A stretch of 15,073 nucleotides of DNA from an uncultured Propionivibrio sp. (GTDB taxonomy: Bacteria > Pseudomonadota > Gammaproteobacteria > Burkholderiales > Rhodocyclaceae). Under the pieces are notes generated by a model. The model was not told where the DNA came from, did not search any database, and saw nothing but the letters and a program-made list of their open reading frames with translations. A program made the translations under genes and the position numbers. Below are positions 7,659 through 14,349 of this stretch, one piece after another; the stretch's first letter is position 1; every line of letters begins with the position of its first letter. Location: positions 1-15,073 of the forward strand of contig CALAIL010000026.1 in assembly GCA_937923255.1 (NCBI GenBank). The letters are read 5' to 3'.

Positions 7659-8306
7659 TTATACCGTCCAGGGAGAAATCAGTGCAGCGCGCTCATCCTG
7701 CGGCAGATTGAGTTTGGCCTTTCCGTCAAGTAGATGCAGGCGCCCTTCGACGAACCAGCGGATCGCCAGCGGATAAATCACGTGCTCCTGCGCCAGCACA
7801 CGTGATGCCAGCGCAGATTCGTCATCGCCATCAAGCACCGGCACGGCAGCCTGAATCACGATCGGCCCATGATCCAGCTCAGGCGTAACGAAATGCACCG
7901 TACAGCCATGGATGCGGGCCCCCGCCTCCAGCGCCCGGCGATGCGTATGCAGGCCAGTAAACAAGGGGAGCAGCGAGGGATGGATATTCAGCATTCGCCC
8001 GCGGTAGCGCTGAACGAAATCCGGCGTCAGGATTCGCATGAAACCCGCCAGCACAACCAGATCGGGCGCAAAGGCATCGATCGTCTCGGCCAGCGCTGCA
8101 TCAAAGGCAGCGCGATCGGCATAATGCCGGTGATCGACGAGACGCACCGGAATACCGCGGGAGCGCGCCGTTTCAAGCCCTGCCGCCTCCGGACGGTTGG
8201 CAATGATGGCGGCAACGTTGGCCAGCAATTCCCCCGCCGCGATGGCGTCGAGAATCGAGCACATATTGCTGCCTCGGCCAGAGATCAGAATCACGATTCG
8301 TTTCAT
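7659..8306 (-). CDS. purN: Phosphoribosylglycinamide formyltransferase (PurN)
   Basis: Third step of de novo purine synthesis: transfers a formyl group from 10-formyl-tetrahydrofolate to GAR, giving FGAR, in the cytoplasm. The 215-aa protein has the usual family length. It shows the phosphate-binding loop SGRGSN (9-14), the folate-site stretch VVLAGFMRIL (84-93), the catalytic NIHPSLLP with N107 and H109, and the catalytic D145 in ELDHGP. All three catalytic residues are present. Its ATG overlaps the stop of the preceding hypothetical gene by one base (TAATG), suggesting translational coupling. purM is not adjacent in this window. Confidence 0.97.
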   Translation of the reverse strand: MKRIVILISGRGSNMCSILDAIAAGELLANVAAIIANRPEAAGLETARSRGIPVRLVDHRHYADRAAFDAALAETIDAFAPDLVVLAGFMRILTPDFVQRYRGRMLNIHPSLLPLFTGLHTHRRALEAGARIHGCTVHFVTPELDHGPIVIQAAVPVLDGDDESALASRVLAQEHVIYPLAIRWFVEGRLHLLDGKAKLNLPQDERAALISPWTV

Positions 8307-8701
8307 TACATTCCCAGCGCACTAATGGGTAAAAACAGCGTCGTTGCTACCATCTGCGTCAGCCGCGTCACCGAGCGGCCATGTTTGTCGGCCATCACCT
8401 GCGAAAGCATATCAAGCAACCCGATAATGCGCCCGAATTCCCGTTCAAAACTCAGGTTAACGGCATCTTGGGTCAATGCATTGGCCAGCAGCAGCGGTTC
8501 GCCACGGGCATCGCGTGACGAGGCGATTTTCCAGATGGCAATTTCGACATTGCGCGCGCAGTTGTAGAGCTTCTGTTCATGTAAATCATCAAGCACGTAG
8601 AAATCCTGCGTGTGTTCAAAGGCGGCATCGACCATCCCGATCAGCCCCGCCATCAGCGCCAGGACACGATCCCCCGTATAGTCCGGGCTGAATGCATACA
8701 T
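8306..8701 (-). CDS. Hypothetical 131-aa protein, translationally coupled to purN
   Basis: I do not recognise this protein. It has no signal peptide or TM segment and is predicted mostly alpha-helical, with one hydrophobic N-terminal helix (VLALMAGLIGMVDAAF). Notable stretches are FYVLDDLHEQKLYNCARN and LSFEREFGRIIGLLDMLSQ, which look like the packing helices of a small cytoplasmic helical-bundle protein. Its TAA stop shares a base with the purN ATG, so it is the first gene of the purN operon as it now stands. ATG 8701 is chosen (GCAGGG lies about 9-14 bases upstream). A GTG at 8731 would extend it by 10 residues, but into the 40-base inverted repeat at 8712-8751. Since foreign-looking DNA begins 11 bases before the ATG, the original 5' end and promoter may have been lost. 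Confidence 0.75.
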   Translation of the reverse strand: MYAFSPDYTGDRVLALMAGLIGMVDAAFEHTQDFYVLDDLHEQKLYNCARNVEIAIWKIASSRDARGEPLLLANALTQDAVNLSFEREFGRIIGLLDMLSQVMADKHGRSVTRLTQMVATTLFLPISALGM

Positions 8702-8711
8702 CGCCGCCGCC

Positions 8712-8751
8712 CTGCAAGATACTCGCGCCACGCTAAAAATTCATTCACTGC
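8712..8751 (+). repeat. Left arm of a 40-base imperfect inverted repeat
   Basis: Read on the plus strand this arm begins CTGCAAGATA and ends AAAAATTCATTCACTGC. The reverse complement of 10714-10753 begins and ends nearly identically (CTGCAAGATA ... AAAAATTCATTCGCAGC). By hand alignment 35 of 40 positions agree, with mismatches at arm positions 11, 14, 23, 36 and 38. Weak similarity continues inward (CATCCCATCTGTTTTC against CGCCCTATCTATTTTTTC) with one or two base gaps. Outside the arms the flanks do not match and no target-site duplication is evident. Confidence 0.8.
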
Positions 8752-9309
8752 ATCCCATCTGTTTTCACACTAGCAGACTTCGATATCCCCAGAAATTACG
8801 CTACTAAAAAATCCTCATGCTATTTAGCCCGCCCGACCGCGCGCTTACCTTGCAGTTTATCTTGGTGTAATACGCCATCTACGAACTCGCAGAAAATTAT
8901 TAAAAATAAGACACTAAATATAGAAATAAGATTTAAATGACACAAATTTAAGCCTATAGACAAATTGATACATAAAATTTTAACGAGCAGCAAATATCAC
9001 TAGACTGATTACCGGATATAGCGCGTCCAAGTCATCTGACTCGCTTCTATTAAACATAAATATCTTAAACTCCTCTTCTTCACGAAATGCAGTCGCCTAT
9101 GAACTCTGTTTGTTTACATCGACAAATCTCGCGCCCATATGCTCCCTAGTGTATTTTACTAAACCCACTCAAAACCCTCTTTAATTGGCAGAAAGTATTT
9201 CTATTTTTTTCATCTTTGCTGATCATAAATTTCACCGACAAATTTTGTACTGATCTTCTTGAGTTATTTTTATTATCTTTTTCATTTTTAAAATTTCTTG
9301 TATCAAACT
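8752..9309. other. AT-rich stretch with no intact gene
   Basis: This 558-base stretch follows the YwqK-like gene on its 3' side. No open frame of useful length and plausible start is present on either strand. Short coding-like pieces exist on the minus strand, one around 8980-9138 and one ending at 8824 (about 59 codons from a TTG, hydrophobic, closing DKLQGKRAVGRAK). They are broken by stops or lack starts. I see no terminator hairpin, RNA gene or CRISPR-like repeat. Confidence 0.5.
8980..9138 (-). pseudogene. Possible decayed gene fragment
   Basis: The minus strand from ATG 9138 reads 53 codons to a TAA at 8980 with a single internal stop at codon 14: MGARFVDVNKQSS, stop, then ATAFREEEEFKIFMFNRSES and onward to DDLDALYPVISLVIFAAR. 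The mix of charged and hydrophobic residues looks like real protein, more so than the alternative frames, and the frame continues upstream in coding-like fashion (VKYTREH). No family is recognised. A remnant gene of the same foreign origin as the neighbouring YwqK gene is the simplest reading, but chance cannot be excluded at this length. Confidence 0.25.
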
Positions 9310-10527
9310 TCACTCCCGCGGAAGCCCGTTTTTATCAAATTTATCGCTGATTAGCTTGCCTACTTCGTCGTATTTTTTGGCACGGATTAATCGCCCGCGC
9401 TCAAACTCGCCCTCGGCTTCGAGCTTACCGTTCGCGTAGTAGTGCTTCGCCGTGCCCATCTCGAGACCCTCCTTAAACGTGACACTAGCCTTGAGCGCTC
9501 CATTTTCATGATAGGTCTCATAAGGCCCGTGTTTGAGCCCATCCTTAAACATCACCTTCGCCGCGAGCGCGCCGCTCTCGTAGTACTGCTTGCCTGCGTC
9601 CGTTTGCCTGCCACGCTTAAACTCGTATTCGCCTTTGAGGTTTCCGCTTGGGTAGTATTCTCGCACGGCGCCCTCTTTCTCGCCGTCTTTGAAATTTTCA
9701 ATTACGCGCGTTTTTCCGTCCTCGTAAAACCACTTCCAAACGTCCTGCTTACGGTCGTCTTTGTAAATGCCCGTCTCTCTTAGTGCGCCGCTTTCGTAGT
9801 ACCATTTCTCCACGCCTTGCCGCTTGTCGTCTTTATAGTTTCGCATGCCGTAAACCGCACCGCTTTTATAATAATCCGTGTCTTTGCCGTTTCGCAGCCC
9901 GCCCTTATACGGGTGGTGCGCGCTCACCTCGCCGCTTTCGTAGTAGTCGGTAAAAACGCCTTCGCGCCTGTCCGCCTTGTAGACGCCCTCCTGTTTTAGC
10001 GCACCGCCCTCGTTAAAGTAGTAGAGACGGTAGCGCCCGTCGCGGATGCCAGCTTTGTACTCGACCTCGCCCATCAGAGCGCCGCTGTCGGCGTGATATA
10101 GCTTCGCCGTGCCCTCGCGTAGGCCGTTTTTTAGCGGGTATTCGTTTGAGGGCTTGTCCTTGCCGTCAAAAAAATCCCTATACCGCATCGCTACGCCGTC
10201 CTCCACATCAATCTCACGAATGAGCGTGGGCGGCAGTGGCTTGAGTCTCGGATAAATCATACCCATAAAATTTACGTCGTAGAGATCCTCGGCGCTGTAA
10301 TGCAGCATTTTTAGCGTGCCGTTATAGGGCTTGCCGCCCACATAGTACAGGCCATTTCTGATGACGGGGTTTGGTTGGATTTCAATTTTTGGCTCTAGCG
10401 CCTGAGCATGGAGCGCCAAAAGTGGAAATAAAAACAGGAGCTTCTTTAACGCGTTTACCGGCTTTAAATCTCTACTTAAATTTAGTCCTAAATTTGATAC
10501 TTTTTTCCAAATCTCATGAAATTTCAT
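9310..10527 (-). CDS. YwqK-family (MORN-variant) repeat protein, probably exported
   Basis: The 405-aa product is built mostly of a 24-residue repeat with core pattern DG.R.G....YY.SGAL..E..YK. I count ten full units (the first two 26 residues long) and a partial one, from residue 133 to about 395. A divergent early copy lies near 53-76. This is the YwqK/MORN_2-type repeat, often annotated as an 'antitoxin' of unproven role. A signal-peptide-like core, LKKLLFLFPLLALHAQA (27-43, likely cleavage after A43), suggests export. It is preceded by an unusual 25-residue stretch from ATG 10527, which has a strong ribosome site (AAGGAAG). No toxin partner is adjacent. The surrounding DNA and N-terminal codons (AAA, TTT, TTA) differ from the neighbours and recall Campylobacter-like genomes, suggesting horizontal transfer. 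Confidence 0.85.
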   Translation of the reverse strand: MKFHEIWKKVSNLGLNLSRDLKPVNALKKLLFLFPLLALHAQALEPKIEIQPNPVIRNGLYYVGGKPYNGTLKMLHYSAEDLYDVNFMGMIYPRLKPLPPTLIREIDVEDGVAMRYRDFFDGKDKPSNEYPLKNGLREGTAKLYHADSGALMGEVEYKAGIRDGRYRLYYFNEGGALKQEGVYKADRREGVFTDYYESGEVSAHHPYKGGLRNGKDTDYYKSGAVYGMRNYKDDKRQGVEKWYYESGALRETGIYKDDRKQDVWKWFYEDGKTRVIENFKDGEKEGAVREYYPSGNLKGEYEFKRGRQTDAGKQYYESGALAAKVMFKDGLKHGPYETYHENGALKASVTFKEGLEMGTAKHYYANGKLEAEGEFERGRLIRAKKYDEVGKLISDKFDKNGLPRE

Positions 10528-10548
10528 ACTCTTTTGCTTCCTTTTTTT

Positions 10549-10560
10549 ATTTGATCAAAT
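10549..10560. promoter_or_regulatory. 12-base palindrome before the YwqK-like gene
   Basis: ATTTGATCAAAT is a perfect palindrome placed just upstream (minus strand) of the AAGGAAG ribosome site and about 20 bases from the ATG. It lacks the 4-base spacer of an FNR/CRP-type site. It could be an operator, but in such AT-rich DNA a 12-base palindrome may be chance. Confidence 0.2.
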
Positions 10561-10713
10561 GAGTTTTAAAATTTAAAACTAAACTTAAGATTGGGTTACA
10601 TGAAATTTCAACGTTATAAAATTCGCTACCGCTCCCAAAACTTAACAAAAATGTGCTTTCGTGAGAGTAAAGTTTGACGCAAAAATTTTTAAAAATGAAA
10701 AAATAGATAGGGC

Positions 10714-10753
10714 GCTGCGAATGAATTTTTGGCGTGGCGTGAATATCTTGCAG
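10714..10753 (-). repeat. Right arm of the 40-base imperfect inverted repeat
   Basis: The arm matches 8712-8751 in inverted orientation at 35 of 40 positions. On the plus strand it reads as open codons for NEFLAWREYLA. Three of the mismatches against the left arm (TTG/TTA, CGT/CGC, GAA/GAG) are synonymous in that frame, hinting that the repeat once was protein-coding. The arm marks where the native lipoprotein gene ends and the AT-rich block starts. Confidence 0.8.
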
Positions 10754-10914
10754 AACGGACTCCCGACTGGCCTGCGCTGCTTTCTTCCATTCCCGCGGAT
10801 TGCGTCGATAGAGTTTTTCTGCAATCCGCTTCAGGCTAGAGAAAATTTCGGCGCGCGTTGCACATGCGCACAACAAAGGCAGGGAACAAGCCATCAGCAG
10901 GCAGATGCGCCGGA

Positions 10915-11556
10915 TCATGCCGATGTCCGCCAATGCTGGTACCAGCCGATCAAGACAGGGAGGAGAGAAATGACGATGATGCCAAGGATCACCACACTCA
11001 AATTTTGCCTGACCCAGGGCAGATTGCCGAAGAAATAACCAGCCAGCGTCAAGCAAAACACCCAGGCCAGCGCCCCCAGCAGGGTAAAGAATATGAAGCG
11101 CGCCCAGGCCATTGCCCCGATACCGGCGACGAAGGGCGCAAATGTCCGGAACAGCGGCAGAAAACGGGAAATCACCAGCGTTTTGCCGCCATGTTTCTCA
11201 TAGAAAGCCTGCGTTTTGACCAGCGCCGCTTTATTAAAAAAATGCGAGTTTTCCCACTGAAATACTTTGGGGCCGAGAAAACGCCCGATCTGGTAGTTGA
11301 GTGCGTTGCCGAACACTGCCGCCGCAACCAGTATGGCAAGCAGCAAATAAATATCCATGCCGCCGAGCGCTGCCAGGCCGCCTGCAACGAACAGCAGAGA
11401 ATCTCCCGGCAAGAAGGCGGTCACAACAAAGCCTGTCTCGCTAAAAATAATGGCGAAGAGAATGACATAGATCCAATGGCCATACTGTTGCACAAGAAAT
11501 TCCAGGTGCTTGTCGAGGTGCAGGATAATGTCAATGAAAGCCGTCAGATATTCCAT
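10915..11556 (-). CDS. DedA-family membrane protein (YqjA/YghB type)
   Basis: Polytopic inner-membrane protein of the DedA/VTT superfamily, thought to act as a proton-coupled transporter or lipid scramblase supporting envelope homeostasis. The 213-aa product aligns with E. coli YqjA shifted by one residue. The residues known to be essential there (E39, D51, R130, R136) appear here as E40 (FSETGFVVTAFLPGD), D52, R131 and R137 (ISRFLPLFRTFAP). The GDSLLF and G..N..NY.IGR motifs are also present. ATG 11556 is chosen. A TTG at 11574 would add six residues, and neither has a clear ribosome site. Downstream it overlaps the lipoprotein gene by ATGA. The 172 bases separating it from the DctR-like gene carry a TATATAA (11662-11668) that may serve as a promoter. 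Confidence 0.93.
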   Translation of the reverse strand: MEYLTAFIDIILHLDKHLEFLVQQYGHWIYVILFAIIFSETGFVVTAFLPGDSLLFVAGGLAALGGMDIYLLLAILVAAAVFGNALNYQIGRFLGPKVFQWENSHFFNKAALVKTQAFYEKHGGKTLVISRFLPLFRTFAPFVAGIGAMAWARFIFFTLLGALAWVFCLTLAGYFFGNLPWVRQNLSVVILGIIVISLLPVLIGWYQHWRTSA

Positions 11557-11607
11557 ATTGATGTGGGCGGACAAAATAAACGTGATTTGAACGTGATAGG
11601 GACGTCA

Positions 11608-11683
11608 TGTCAGCCGTGACACGACTCAGGCGCGGCGTGCCAGCCAGAAAAATCCATTTTTTATATAAAGTGACAGGCTGACA
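11608..11683. repeat. Inverted 8-mers in the dedA upstream region
   Basis: TGTCAGCC (11608-11615) and GGCTGACA (11676-11683) are perfect inverted copies 60 bases apart. They lie on either side of a TATATAA (11662-11668), within the 172-base gap upstream of the DedA-family gene. The first copy is also part of a small hairpin, TGTCA/TGACA. They may be paired regulator sites or a long-range fold. No known consensus is recognised. Confidence 0.3.
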
Positions 11684-11728
11684 CAACATGAGGGGGAAGA
11701 TTTGAACTCAGCGTCCGGGCGGGATGGA

Positions 11729-12340
11729 TTAAGGCATCTTGACAGGATTCTTGGCCAGAATCTGCGCCAGTTCAACGGCGGTCTTGACGCCCATTTTTTC
11801 GAACAGGCTCGACCGATGCACTTCCACCGTCCGCATACTGACATGCAATTCGTCGGCGATCACCTTGTTCAGCTTCCCTGCCAACACCCGCTCCATGACC
11901 TGCCGTTCGCGCATGGACAGACGGTTCAAACGCGCGCCGATCGATTCTGCAGTCGCCGCGGCGGCGCGCTGTTCTTCGTCGAACTTCAGCGCTTCGACGA
12001 TACGATCGACCAACTGGTTGTCATCGCACGGCTTCTCAAAAAAATCGAAAGCCCCGCCTTTCAGGGCAGAAACGGCAAGCGGTACGTCGCCATGCCCCGT
12101 CAGGAAAATCACCGGCATATGACAGCCGCGCTCACGCAGGATTTCGAACAGCTCGTTGCCGCTCATCCCACTCATCCGCACATCGAGCAGGATACAGCCA
12201 GACAGGCTGGGCGTCAGACTATCAAGGAAAGCCTCGGCGGAGGGGAAATCACGGCAGGAAATCCCACGTGATTGAAGCATCCAGGACAGTGAATCACGGA
12301 TGGCGTCATCATCATCAACGATATAGACATGAGAGGTCAT
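11729..12340 (-). CDS. FixJ/DctR-like response regulator
   Basis: Cytoplasmic transcription regulator, partner of the kinase whose gene overlaps it by ATGA. The 203-aa protein has a receiver domain (about 1-120) with acidic pocket D9-D10-D11, phospho-acceptor D53 (CILLDVRMSGMSG), T81 (FLTGHGDVPLAV) and K103 (DFFEKPCDDNQLV). A LuxR-type helix-turn-helix follows (about 140-200: LSMRERQVMERVLAGKLNK, then VSMRTVEVHRSSLFEKMG). The GHGDVP and EKP stretches and the length place it in the FixJ/TodR/DctR subfamily. With the domain make-up of its kinase, the closest known parallel I can name is Rhodobacter DctR, which controls C4-dicarboxylate uptake. The target here is not shown by the sequence, since no transporter gene lies within the window. 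Confidence 0.9.
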   Translation of the reverse strand: MTSHVYIVDDDDAIRDSLSWMLQSRGISCRDFPSAEAFLDSLTPSLSGCILLDVRMSGMSGNELFEILRERGCHMPVIFLTGHGDVPLAVSALKGGAFDFFEKPCDDNQLVDRIVEALKFDEEQRAAAATAESIGARLNRLSMRERQVMERVLAGKLNKVIADELHVSMRTVEVHRSSLFEKMGVKTAVELAQILAKNPVKMP

Positions 12341-14349
12341 TGCGATGCCAGAGGAAGGGAAATATTGAAAATAGCGCCACCGTCCGGACTGTCTTCAACC
12401 CACAGGCGGCCGCGATGAAATTCGATGATCGAGCGGCAAATGTTCAGCCCCATGCCCATGCCTTCTTTTTTTGTCGAAAAGAACGGGGTAAACAGATTCT
12501 CACGGATCACCGCCGGAATGCCGGCGCCCCGATCCGCGACACGGATTCTTGCCTGATCACCTTCAACTGTCAAACTAATGGTCAATCGCCGGCGCTCCGG
12601 CAGAATATCCGGCGCCATCATTGCTTCGATGGCATTGCGCATCAGGTTGAGCAGCACCTGCTCAAGCATGACGCGATCGGCATACAGGTTGACCGACGTA
12701 TCGACAATCTTGCCGACAATACGGACGCTGCGCGCCCGGGCATCGGCAGAAATAAAGCCAATACTTGACTGAATGACCTCAACGAGATTGCAAGCGGCCA
12801 GTTTAGGCTCGCTCTTGCGCACAAAATCATGGATATGGCGGATGATATGGCCCGCACGACGCGCTTGAACACCGAGTTTCTCCATGGCGGATTTCAGTTC
12901 TTCGCGCGAAAATTCGCTGGCGGACAGCTTGTTTAGACACCCTGTGTTGTAGCTGTTAATCGCCGCCAAGGGTTGATTCAGTTCATGTGCCAGCGAGGAG
13001 GCCAGCTCGCCCATCGTCACCAGACGCGAGGTTTGCTGTAATTTTTCCTGCTGTTGGCGCGTAAGCTCTTCGGCGCGCTTGCGCGCCGTCACATCGACCA
13101 CGGACGACATCCAGCCGGTATGCCGCCCATCCGCATCGATCAGAGGCGCCTTGTAGATCAGCACGTCGAAGCGCGTACCATTTTTATGCATGAATGGCGT
13201 TTCGACACCATCCGGCTGGATGCCTTTTTGCCCTTGTTCCGCCTGCAATCTACCGATCCGCTCCATTTCTTCCGGCGGCCAGAAAGGCAGGGGCGGTGAG
13301 GTATCGAGCAGCTCCACTTCGGAAAATCCGACCATCTGGCAAAAGGCTGGATTAACGTAGGTAATACGTCCGTCGAGATCCTGTGCGCGCATGCCAACCA
13401 TCAGCGAATCCTCCATCGCCTTGCGGAAGGCGTGCTCGGCGCGCAATGCATGTTCGGCGTTCAGGCGCTGCCGTACATGCTTACGCATGACCCAGAGACT
13501 GATGATGACGGCGACCAACAGCAGGAACACCAGCGTAATCAGCAGCCGTTGCGCATAATCTCCTTTGACCGGATAAGCGTCTGCACGAAGAACGATACCA
13601 TACCCTGGATATTCAAGAGAGATCGAATAACTTTCCGAGGTTTCCACTTCATCGGTCTTCGCCTTGCTTGCCAGCGTCTCACCATCGTTATCGAGAATCC
13701 TAACCCGGTATTTTTCGGCAAACCACCAGGGCACAAGATTTTTTAACAGGACATCAAACGAATAGACACTCATCAATGATCCCTGATAGACCCCTTCCTC
13801 GAATACCGGTGTATACACATCGAACTGCGCCCCTTGCGGAGTCTTGTAAGCGTTGGAATATACCGTCCTGGCCATTTTTTCGGCCATATCCAGCATCAGG
13901 CCTTGTGTGCCTGAACCGGATATGTGCTGAATCACCGGCGGATTTGTCGTCGTTCTCTGGTCGGAAATCAACGTATGACCGTTCACATCCAGCCAGGCGA
14001 TATAAAGAATATCCGCATTGTTGCGCAGCAGATAAGCCATCCGCTGCCGAAAAAAAGATCTTTTCCGTCGCTCCTGCGCCAGATCGCTCGCCAGCAATTC
14101 CAATTGTTCGGTGCTACGTTTGATGTACTGGCTGGCGCTCTGTTCCAGCCATAACACGTCGGCAATCATCGTCGAACGCTGCTCATCTGCTTCATCACGG
14201 CGGAGCACGAAATACAGCATTATCAACAATATCAGCAGCAACCCCATCGCCAGCTTGATGCCCAGCAACAACCAGTTTTGCCATTTAAGTGACGGAACAG
14301 CCAGCAGTCTTCTGGTTTTTTTTTCGGGAAGATCAGCAGAGACAGTCAC
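12337..14349 (-). CDS. DctS-like PAS sensor histidine kinase
   Basis: Membrane kinase for the FixJ/DctR-like regulator. Counted from GTG 14349 (670 aa): TM1 about 26-49, a periplasmic sensor of about 220 residues in the position of a Cache/PDC domain, TM2 about 269-287, PAS plus PAC about 304-422 (ITYVNPAFCQMVGFSEVELL; WMSSVVDVTARKRAEE), and HisKA with H455 (SSLAHELNQPLAAINSY, the HELNQP type of FixL/DctB/DctS kinases). The ATPase has N box LLNLMRNAIEAMM, G1 VADRGAGIP and G2 GMGMGLNICRSI. Size and order fit Rhodobacter DctS (about 670 aa). GTG 14349 is preferred because AGGAG stands 4 bases before it. A TTG at 14379 would add 10 residues with no ribosome site. The PAS lacks an obvious haem-binding histidine context, so oxygen sensing as in FixL is not supported. 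The periplasmic domain probably binds a small organic acid. Confidence 0.9.
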   Translation of the reverse strand: MTVSADLPEKKTRRLLAVPSLKWQNWLLLGIKLAMGLLLILLIMLYFVLRRDEADEQRSTMIADVLWLEQSASQYIKRSTEQLELLASDLAQERRKRSFFRQRMAYLLRNNADILYIAWLDVNGHTLISDQRTTTNPPVIQHISGSGTQGLMLDMAEKMARTVYSNAYKTPQGAQFDVYTPVFEEGVYQGSLMSVYSFDVLLKNLVPWWFAEKYRVRILDNDGETLASKAKTDEVETSESYSISLEYPGYGIVLRADAYPVKGDYAQRLLITLVFLLLVAVIISLWVMRKHVRQRLNAEHALRAEHAFRKAMEDSLMVGMRAQDLDGRITYVNPAFCQMVGFSEVELLDTSPPLPFWPPEEMERIGRLQAEQGQKGIQPDGVETPFMHKNGTRFDVLIYKAPLIDADGRHTGWMSSVVDVTARKRAEELTRQQQEKLQQTSRLVTMGELASSLAHELNQPLAAINSYNTGCLNKLSASEFSREELKSAMEKLGVQARRAGHIIRHIHDFVRKSEPKLAACNLVEVIQSSIGFISADARARSVRIVGKIVDTSVNLYADRVMLEQVLLNLMRNAIEAMMAPDILPERRRLTISLTVEGDQARIRVADRGAGIPAVIRENLFTPFFSTKKEGMGMGLNICRSIIEFHRGRLWVEDSPDGGAIFNISLPLASQ

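Larger units (their letters stand above)
8712..10753. mobile_element. Putative acquired segment bounded by inverted repeats (2,042 bases)
   Basis: Three things coincide. The block is clearly richer in A+T than both flanks, with runs such as AAATTTT and TTTTTAAAAATTTTTG. Its ends coincide with the two inverted-repeat arms. At the right end it interrupts the coding sequence of a lipoprotein gene that overlaps dedA. Inside are one intact gene (YwqK-like, 9310-10527) and decayed coding scraps. There is no transposase, integrase or recombinase, so if this is a transposon-like unit it is non-autonomous or decayed. No target-site duplication is seen. Alternatives are a foreign fragment integrated between pre-existing copies of the repeat, or an assembly join. 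Confidence 0.4.
10547..10918 (-). pseudogene. Truncated lipoprotein gene at the island junction
   Basis: ATG 10918 overlaps the TGA of the dedA-family gene as ATGA, so this was a genuine coupled gene downstream of it. The product opens with a lipoprotein-type signal peptide (RRICLLMACSLPLLCAC, likely lipidated C19). A basic helical stretch follows (SLKRIAEKLYRRNPREWKK), and native-looking sequence continues to about residue 55 (ASRESV). From there the frame enters the inverted repeat (10753-10714) and then AT-rich foreign-looking DNA, giving an unrelated tail (IYFFIFKNF...) until a stop at 10547. I read it as a gene that lost its 3' end. The native family is not recognised. A short fusion product of 123 aa could still be made. 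Confidence 0.65.

Noticed and set aside
9310..10527. Repeat array as a CRISPR or tandem DNA repeat
   Set aside because: The periodicity is at protein level (24-residue YwqK units) with divergent DNA. There are no identical repeats separated by unique spacers.
8712..10753. Invertible switch for the YwqK gene
   Set aside because: Inverted repeats on both sides would permit inversion, but no recombinase is present, the arms have diverged, and the promoter appears to lie inside together with the gene.
10661..11038. 125-codon plus-strand frame crossing the right junction
   Set aside because: It is antisense to the dedA-coupled lipoprotein gene and the dedA 3' end, has a glutamine/arginine-rich shadow composition, and no domain.
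11620..11660. Possible sigma-54 promoter (TGGCACG on the minus strand) upstream of dedA
   Set aside because: The -24-like TGGCACG is present, but the matching -12 TTGC is absent at the required spacing.
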